Below are positions 1 through 4,174 of a DNA stretch of 6,732 nt, piece by piece (position 1 is the first letter of the stretch; each line of letters begins with the position of its first letter). The position numbers and the translations under genes are program-made. This DNA is from Caldisericaceae bacterium (GTDB taxonomy: Bacteria > Caldisericota > Caldisericia > Caldisericales > Caldisericaceae), in the NCBI GenBank assembly GCA_026987225.1, contig JALSNB010000350.1:1-6732 (forward strand), read 5' to 3'. Below the pieces are notes generated by a model, which had not been told where the DNA came from, made no database searches, and saw only the letters and a list, made by a program, of their open reading frames with translations.

Positions 1-1
1 A

Positions 2-1660
2 GTAAAATATGGTAACAGCCAGGGATTATATTTTATATTAGGAGTTATATCAATTTTATTTATGATATTTATTTTGATTCATGTGTTAATAAAGATGAGT
101 TTTTATAATGTTATTCTATTTTTTCTATTTTTAATCTCGGTATTATTGTTTTTGTTTATATCTTGTTTCTTCTTTTGCCACAAAAATTTTAGTATTTTTG
201 TGATGGTTATTATGTTTATTGCTATAGTAGTATTCTTTATGTGTTTGGCTTATTTTTATGGATTCAAAAGTAAGTTAAGAAATTGTTTTATTATTTCTAT
301 TATTGTTATGATTGTAATAATTTTACTTACGTTACTTACGTATTTCCTTTGTGGGGAAAGGCTCTTACTCTTATTTTTATTGCTGCTAATTATTACCGAG
401 ATTTTTGTTTACGACCCGTATGCATTTGTTTGTTGGTTTAGATGCAATTTAAATCGATGGCATAGTAAAATAGCATGGGTAATTTTATCATGGGGACTCA
501 AATGTATTGAGTTACCAATAATTGCTTTTATAATAGCTTCCCATCTGCGACTATCTTCTCTAAATTCGCTTTGGCATTTACTGAGTAGTACTCTTCAGAT
601 ATTTTTATTCATATTTGTCATTCTTGTAGTCGAAATTTCCGGGCGTGTTCGTTCCAAATATAACGATGAAGATAACAATGAAGAAGGCTCTGCCTTATAC
701 AAAGTAATTTTTTCCTCGTATTACAAGTCCAGACTACTAATTGATACGTTTTTTGCAGTCGTGTTAATTTTTCTTTATTTTTTTGTCGAGAACAATGGAC
801 AACATTATAGTAAGCTCTTTTTATGGCTTTCGTTAAGCTTTTTATTTATTGTAGTTGTAGATACTTTCGTTATTTTGCGTCTTGCAACAAAATCTGATTT
901 TGAAATTGTTTTTGAGGTAGTTTTTAATCTTTCGGTTGACAATGTATATATCGCAAGTGCGTGGAAATTTATGTGGGGATATATGAGAATAAATTCTGAG
1001 GATACTGACAGTTTAAAGCGTAAATTGATAATGAATACTTTTGTATCGAAGATTAAAGAACAAAACAATATTGAATGCAAGCGGAATATTGTTTCCGTTA
1101 CGAACGCACTAAAAAGTTTTAATGAAAATATTGATAAAATGGACATTGAACCTATCAAATTAGAGTTTGTTGATATAGTAAAAGACCATAATGTTGAAAG
1201 AATGCCTGAATATTTCATGAGAATTTTGAAGCAAAGAATCGAATCCGCCGCAAAAGATGAAATTGATATATGTGAAGATTTAAGTTTTGCCGAAAGAGTA
1301 TATAAGACATTTTCGGAAGAAAGGATAAGCAAAGATGAAAAGCTTGCATATGTGGATGAGCTGTTAAAAACCATTCTGGAATCATTTGCAAAAATATATA
1401 AAAAGCTTGATCCAGAATCGCGAGTAAAAATGGAAGAGAGGTTTAAAAAATTGTATTTGAACGATGAAGACTTACTTTATGAGGCTTATGAATCCTCTTA
1501 TGAAAAGCTTATTAATACATTGAAGAAATTGAAGAGATGGATTGATGAAATTTCCAGTTCTAATATTCTAACGAAAGACAATAATAACAATAATAAGACG
1601 TTGAAAGAGCTGAAAGATTTTATTAACAATATTAAAAATGATATTAAAGAAGATTGTTGA
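2..1660 (+). CDS. Unrecognised polytopic membrane protein with a soluble helical C-terminal domain (5' end outside window)
   Basis: I do not recognise this family. Numbering from the first in-window ATG (base 62), hydrophobic segments suited to membrane helices lie at about 14-38, 43-66, 74-97, 101-117, 137-160, 173-192, 226-243 and 251-273. Residues 274-532 are soluble, charged and predicted helical, with coiled-coil character near 431-495 and a run of five Asn (507-511). The frame has no stop between base 2 and base 62; those codons encode Gly-Leu-Tyr-Phe-Ile-Leu-Gly-Val-Ile-Ser-Ile-Leu-Phe, which completes another membrane helix with residues 1-10. I therefore treat the gene as cut by the left edge and ATG 62 as internal. 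The AGGAG at 40-44 is 17 bases from that ATG, too far to be convincing. The last 23 bases overlap the next frame, and the protein ends abruptly in a Lys/Glu-rich helix. Base composition is much more AT-rich than in the aldolase and smc genes. A membrane-anchored scaffold or effector is possible, but that is inference. Confidence 0.75.
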   Translation, partial: VKYGNSQGLYFILGVISILFMIFILIHVLIKMSFYNVILFFLFLISVLLFLFISCFFFCHKNFSIFVMVIMFIAIVVFFMCLAYFYGFKSKLRNCFIISIIVMIVIILLTLLTYFLCGERLLLLFLLLLIITEIFVYDPYAFVCWFRCNLNRWHSKIAWVILSWGLKCIELPIIAFIIASHLRLSSLNSLWHLLSSTLQIFLFIFVILVVEISGRVRSKYNDEDNNEEGSALYKVIFSSYYKSRLLIDTFFAVVLIFLYFFVENNGQHYSKLFLWLSLSFLFIVVVDTFVILRLATKSDFEIVFEVVFNLSVDNVYIASAWKFMWGYMRINSEDTDSLKRKLIMNTFVSKIKEQNNIECKRNIVSVTNALKSFNENIDKMDIEPIKLEFVDIVKDHNVERMPEYFMRILKQRIESAAKDEIDICEDLSFAERVYKTFSEERISKDEKLAYVDELLKTILESFAKIYKKLDPESRVKMEERFKKLYLNDEDLLYEAYESSYEKLINTLKKLKRWIDEISSSNILTKDNNNNNKTLKELKDFINNIKNDIKEDC

Positions 1661-2111
1661 AGAATTAAAGAAGATTGTTGAAGAATTAAAGAAGATTGTT
1701 GAAGAATTAAAGAAGAAGAAAAACCTTAAAGATTTTGTCGATTTACAAAAAAAGTTGAAAGAATCAGATGATATCTTGATAAAGTTAAAAGAAAAAATAG
1801 AAAAAGATTCTAACAATATTCCAGATGAAAAGAAAGAATTATCCTTTGAAATATCTGATATTGAGCAGTTAGAAGAAGAACTTAAGGGTTTTAGAATATT
1901 TAATTTACTTTGCAGTTTAATTAATAAAAGTAGCATATTGCCTGATTATTCTGAAGAAGATTTGAGGAAATATATCAACAAAAAAATTGACGGGAAATCA
2001 AGCGACAAAGAATTGACTTTAACGCAAAGCGTTGTGGGTTTCATTTTTGAAAAGATTTTGGAAAAATCGGAGAAGAAAAAAGAAAAAAAGAAGGAAAAAG
2101 AGAAAGAATAA
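1638..2111 (+). CDS. Lys/Glu-rich coiled-coil protein, or frameshifted tail of the preceding membrane protein
   Basis: This frame has 157 codons and no recognised family. Residues 3-28 are three exact heptads (LKKIVEE type, Leu at a and Ile at d) plus a partial fourth. Weaker coiled coil continues to about residue 57. Residues 84-100 form a more hydrophobic helix (FRIFNLLCSLI), and the last 16 residues are almost only Lys and Glu. It has no signal peptide or membrane helix. ATG 1638 lies 23 bases inside the upstream gene, in the +1 frame, with no Shine-Dalgarno sequence before it; the frame is closed upstream by TGA at 1611-1613. Either translation is coupled to the upstream gene, or this is the true C-terminus of that protein separated by a frameshift. 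Removing one A from the A5 run at 1634-1638 would fuse the two into a product of at least 682 residues counted from ATG 62. I favour the fusion reading slightly, because both sides of the junction are helical, charged and similar in composition. Confidence 0.6.
   Translation: MILKKIVEELKKIVEELKKIVEELKKKKNLKDFVDLQKKLKESDDILIKLKEKIEKDSNNIPDEKKELSFEISDIEQLEEELKGFRIFNLLCSLINKSSILPDYSEEDLRKYINKKIDGKSSDKELTLTQSVVGFIFEKILEKSEKKKEKKKEKEKE
1644..1715 (+). repeat. Perfect 21-bp tandem repeat, 3.4 copies, encoding coiled-coil heptads
   Basis: The unit TTAAAGAAGATTGTTGAAGAA is repeated three times without a mismatch (1644-1706) and followed by nine more matching bases. Because 21 bp is seven codons, each unit is one heptad, Leu-Lys-Lys-Ile-Val-Glu-Glu, and copy-number change would lengthen or shorten the coiled coil without changing frame. 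The other two plus-strand frames meet a stop in every unit (TGA in the upstream gene's frame, TAA in the third), so only the coiled-coil frame is open. Exact identity between copies suggests recent expansion or continuing homogenisation. Confidence 0.95.
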
Positions 2112-2993
2112 TTGAAGTTATAAAGAATGTCTTAAATATTTTTATACGTTTTTAAGTTGAGGTTCAAAGCAAATTTCATAGAAGTATTACGGGCGTGAGT
2201 TGCACTTTAGTTTGTTCGTGAGAGTTTGGTAGATTTTTGCTTAGCAGCTATATGGCATTTAGTGAAATCTTGCAAACTGATTTTCATTTTTTCTGCTAAA
2301 TTTCCATGAAGAGCTTATTGTAATAAATTTTTATTTGCTATTGGCTGTTGTTTTTCGGGTTGAATACAAAATTTTCTTTTGCGATTTGCATTTTTCTTTA
2401 TTTTAATGCTTGTTCGTTATCTTTGTATATTCTCGGTTTGAATGTGTTGCGGAATGTCATTTTCATTTCTCCATTCGGATGAATTTTGATTTTTGACTTG
2501 CCTTGCGATATCCGTAATTTCTCGATCTCTGTTAACAGTTCAGGTCGAATTATTGATTTCGGGATTGTTTGGCTGTGTTTTCACGCCTGTAAAAATCATC
2601 CGTTGGTTATATAAACAGAAATTCTACGATAAAAACGCGGACAATCGGCACAAAATTTTGCAGAGAAAGGTTTTTTATCGTTGTTTGCTAACGGAAGCCC
2701 GGAATTTATACCCAATAAGTCCTGCATTTATATGGCTTTTTCTGAATTTAGCGTTTAAATCGCTCTGAGAGGCCGAAACGAATTTTCCAGGTATATTTAC
2801 CCCGTCAAACGCTCAGAATGCAAAAAACGGCTATGTTAAAAATCTTGTATTTATCAGGCTTCATCGGACTTTAGGATAAAATTTAACATTACCTCAAAAG
2901 TTATATATACAAAAACCCTCTGTTTATCAGCATTTCCAAACTGCCAAATTTGCATTTTCCTTATCGGTAAAAATACGGGATTATCCTCTGAAA
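2112..2993. other. Gene-poor intergenic region with decayed minus-strand coding fragments
   Basis: I see no convincing intact gene, RNA gene, CRISPR array or insertion-sequence end here. On the minus strand several short open stretches in different frames read like protein: 2207-2287, 2338-2391, 2398-2580, 2540-2599, 2596-2727, 2675-2812 and 2854-2955. None has a good ribosome binding site and adjacent ones are out of frame, a pattern expected from a pseudogene or several gene remnants. On the plus strand the only long stretch (2493-2768) starts at a TTG with no ribosome binding site and runs antisense to these fragments. No clear terminator for the plus-strand genes was found: the inverted repeat at 2131-2136/2151-2156 is only six A/T-rich pairs with a 14-base loop. 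Confidence 0.6.
2398..2599 (-). pseudogene. Possible frameshifted gene remnant of unknown family
   Basis: Two minus-strand frames join into one protein-like reading. ATG at 2599-2597 opens MIFTGVKTQPNNPEINNST and stops at 2540-2542. In the frame one base away, residues from PELLTEIEKLRISQG through KIKIHPNGEMKMTFRN and FKPRIYKDNEQALK continue to a TAA at 2398-2400. A single-base indel near 2542-2560 would make one product of about 68 residues. The downstream part alternates charged and hydrophobic residues as a real beta-strand C-terminus would. It vaguely recalls the C-terminal tails of some Firmicutes serine recombinases, but that is a weak impression and not an identification. No ribosome binding site precedes the ATG. 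The start overlaps the stop of another short minus-strand frame (2596-2727) as ATGA. Chance open frames in AT-rich DNA remain a real alternative. Confidence 0.3.
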
Positions 2994-3022
2994 GTAAAAA
3001 GGGCTCGCGGAAGCGAGCCCTT
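2994..3022 (-). terminator. Rho-independent terminator of the aldolase gene
   Basis: Read on the minus strand, GGGCTCGC, loop TTCC, GCGAGCCC forms a perfect 8-bp GC-rich stem. Two flanking A-T pairs extend it to 10 bp (2999-3008 with 3013-3022). A run of five T residues follows directly (the A run at 2996-3000 on the plus strand). It lies 29 bases past the aldolase stop codon, the expected place. It has no comparable T run in the plus direction, so it is likely to be one-way. Confidence 0.93.
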
Positions 3023-3051
3023 ATGTGTAAAGGTGTTAGTGGATGAAACGC

Positions 3052-4137
3052 TTAGAATTTTTTGTACCAGTCTTCTCCTGCGTCTTTCAACGTGATTCCG
3101 GCAAAGCTTCCGAACTGCTTGTTTTCGAAATACGGAACCGCCTTTTTGCTTGCTTCGTAAAGCCTGTAGTAATTTGTGACTCCTGAAGTCGAAAGCCATG
3201 CAATCATATCTTCCGTGTTTGGGTAGTATTTTGCAAATTCTTTCCATACCGCTCTTCCTGCGAGGAATCCGGAAGCTCCTTCTTTTGATGCGATTTCAAC
3301 GTTGTAAACAAATTCTTCTATGTCAACTCCGGCGCTGAGTATCACCCATGGCACGCTGGATTTCTGAGTGATCTCGTAGCAAGCGTCCTCAGCGTCTTTC
3401 AACGTATAGACTGCTTCCCTTACTTTTCCGTCGAAGTATCCGTTGTGGAATTCTTTTACGTATTTCAAATTCACCGGGAACTCGAGCTTCAAAATGTCCA
3501 CTCCGTATTCTGGTTTCGAAAACTCCTCAGTTATCGCAAGCACGATTTCCGGTTTTTTCTTTGCATAGCTTGCCGAGTCGGTTGACGGTTCGTCGTCTTT
3601 GAACGCATACCCTACCGGTTCGAGCACGAAAGGCATATCGAATTTTTTGCACTGTTCCCCTACTTGCCTTACGATATTTTCCTGATATTCCTTGATCTCT
3701 TTGCTTCCGTCAGGCCTGTAGTAAAGAAGCAGTTTTACGGCGTCCGCTCCCGCCTTTTTGATTTTTTCGACGCTCCATCCGTCCAAAAGCACTGTTTTCT
3801 TTTCCCTGTTATTGTATCCCGCAGGTTCCGTTCCGCTCTTTTCCCTTGCGATGAGCAGTGCGGAATTTCTGTTAAGGTATTTTAAAGATTCCGGTACTCC
3901 GAACTGCGGATCCATAAGTGTCGCACTGAAATACGGTGACAGATATTGTGTTACAAGCCTTTTTGCAAGGGCAAGGTCTTTATAACCTATTTCACTTTTA
4001 TCTTTGCCTGCCGCTTTTGCGAGCATTCTTTGAAGGGAGCCGCGCTGGTCTATTGCGAGCATTCTGAACTTCCCTTCCCTATCCGCAAGCCTTGCAAGGC
4101 CTTTTAATTTTCCTGCCGTTAATTCAACTTTTCCCAT
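3052..4137 (-). CDS. lacD: LacD-family class I aldolase (tagatose-1,6-bisphosphate aldolase-like)
   Basis: The 361-residue product matches the DeoC/LacD class I aldolases, cytoplasmic TIM-barrel enzymes that form a Schiff base with ketose bisphosphates. LacD splits tagatose-1,6-bisphosphate into glyceraldehyde-3-phosphate and dihydroxyacetone phosphate and also accepts fructose-1,6-bisphosphate and other stereoisomers. Visible family motifs in order: AIDQRGSLQRML (28-39, Asp30), LMDPQFGVP (74-82), DAVKLLLYYRPD (132-143, Lys135), FVLEPVGY (170-177, Glu173), VDILKLEFPVN (213-223, Lys217 the likely Schiff-base lysine by alignment from memory with LacD), WVILSAGVD (264-272) and GASGFLAGRAVWK (287-299). 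It is about 35 residues longer than streptococcal or staphylococcal LacD (near 326), with extra residues at the N-terminus and after the barrel. The start is fixed by AGGAGG five bases upstream. No lactose or tagatose genes are in the window, so a role as a general or glycolytic fructose-bisphosphate aldolase is equally possible. The family call is strong; the physiological substrate is not determined. Confidence 0.9.
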   Translation of the reverse strand: MGKVELTAGKLKGLARLADREGKFRMLAIDQRGSLQRMLAKAAGKDKSEIGYKDLALAKRLVTQYLSPYFSATLMDPQFGVPESLKYLNRNSALLIAREKSGTEPAGYNNREKKTVLLDGWSVEKIKKAGADAVKLLLYYRPDGSKEIKEYQENIVRQVGEQCKKFDMPFVLEPVGYAFKDDEPSTDSASYAKKKPEIVLAITEEFSKPEYGVDILKLEFPVNLKYVKEFHNGYFDGKVREAVYTLKDAEDACYEITQKSSVPWVILSAGVDIEEFVYNVEIASKEGASGFLAGRAVWKEFAKYYPNTEDMIAWLSTSGVTNYYRLYEASKKAVPYFENKQFGSFAGITLKDAGEDWYKKF

Positions 4138-4142
4138 ATAAA

Positions 4143-4148
4143 CCTCCT
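4143..4148 (-). promoter_or_regulatory. Strong ribosome binding site of the aldolase gene
   Basis: On the minus strand AGGAGG, a full match to the anti-Shine-Dalgarno core, lies five bases before the ATG at 4137-4135. It settles the aldolase start and suggests efficient translation. Confidence 0.85.
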
Positions 4149-4166
4149 GAACTATTTTTATTTTTT

Positions 4167-4172
4167 ATTATA
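4167..4172 (-). promoter_or_regulatory. Candidate -10 element (TATAAT) for the aldolase gene
   Basis: On the minus strand TATAAT, a perfect sigma-70-type -10 hexamer, begins two bases after the smc stop codon. A start point about seven bases downstream would give a leader of roughly 20 bases carrying the AGGAGG site. The -35 region falls inside the last smc codons and is poor (TTTCAT at 16-bp spacing), so the element could be a chance match in an AT-rich 37-bp gap. If it is real, the aldolase can be transcribed independently of smc. Confidence 0.4.
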
Positions 4173-4174
4173 CA

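Noticed and set aside
40..44. AGGAG as ribosome binding site for ATG 62
   Set aside because: The spacing is 17 bases, and the same bases read as codons of a membrane helix open to the window edge.
805..1374. Minus-strand open frame of 189 codons
   Set aside because: It is antisense to the soluble domain of the membrane protein and Ser/Leu/Phe-rich, with no independent signal.
1580..1598. AAT-type microsatellite (poly-Asn run)
   Set aside because: It is five Asn codons with an interruption, in frame and short, and needs no special explanation.
1568..1936. Minus-strand frame with repeated Asn-Ser-Ser-Thr-Ile-Phe-Phe
   Set aside because: It is the antisense reading of the 21-bp heptad repeat; the plus-strand coiled coil explains it.
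2131..2156. Inverted repeat CTTAAA/TTTAAG as a terminator for the plus-strand genes
   Set aside because: It has only six mostly A-T pairs, a 14-base loop and no T run after it.
2207..2391. Two tiny minus-strand ATG frames (26 and 17 codons)
   Set aside because: They are too short to support and lack ribosome binding sites; they are mentioned only as part of the decayed-looking region.
2493..2768. Plus-strand open frame of 91 codons
   Set aside because: It starts at TTG with no ribosome binding site, matches nothing I recognise, and runs antisense to more protein-like minus-strand fragments.
2854..2955. Minus-strand 33-codon frame starting MQIWQFGNADKQ
   Set aside because: An AGGA precedes the ATG but only about two bases away, and nothing else supports expression; it is probably a chance frame.
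2981..3247. Minus-strand 88-codon frame over the aldolase end
   Set aside because: It is out of frame with the aldolase, which has full family motifs, and it runs into the terminator.
3664..3985. Two plus-strand frames antisense to the aldolase gene
   Set aside because: Both are shadows of a well-supported gene, with no ribosome binding site or family resemblance.
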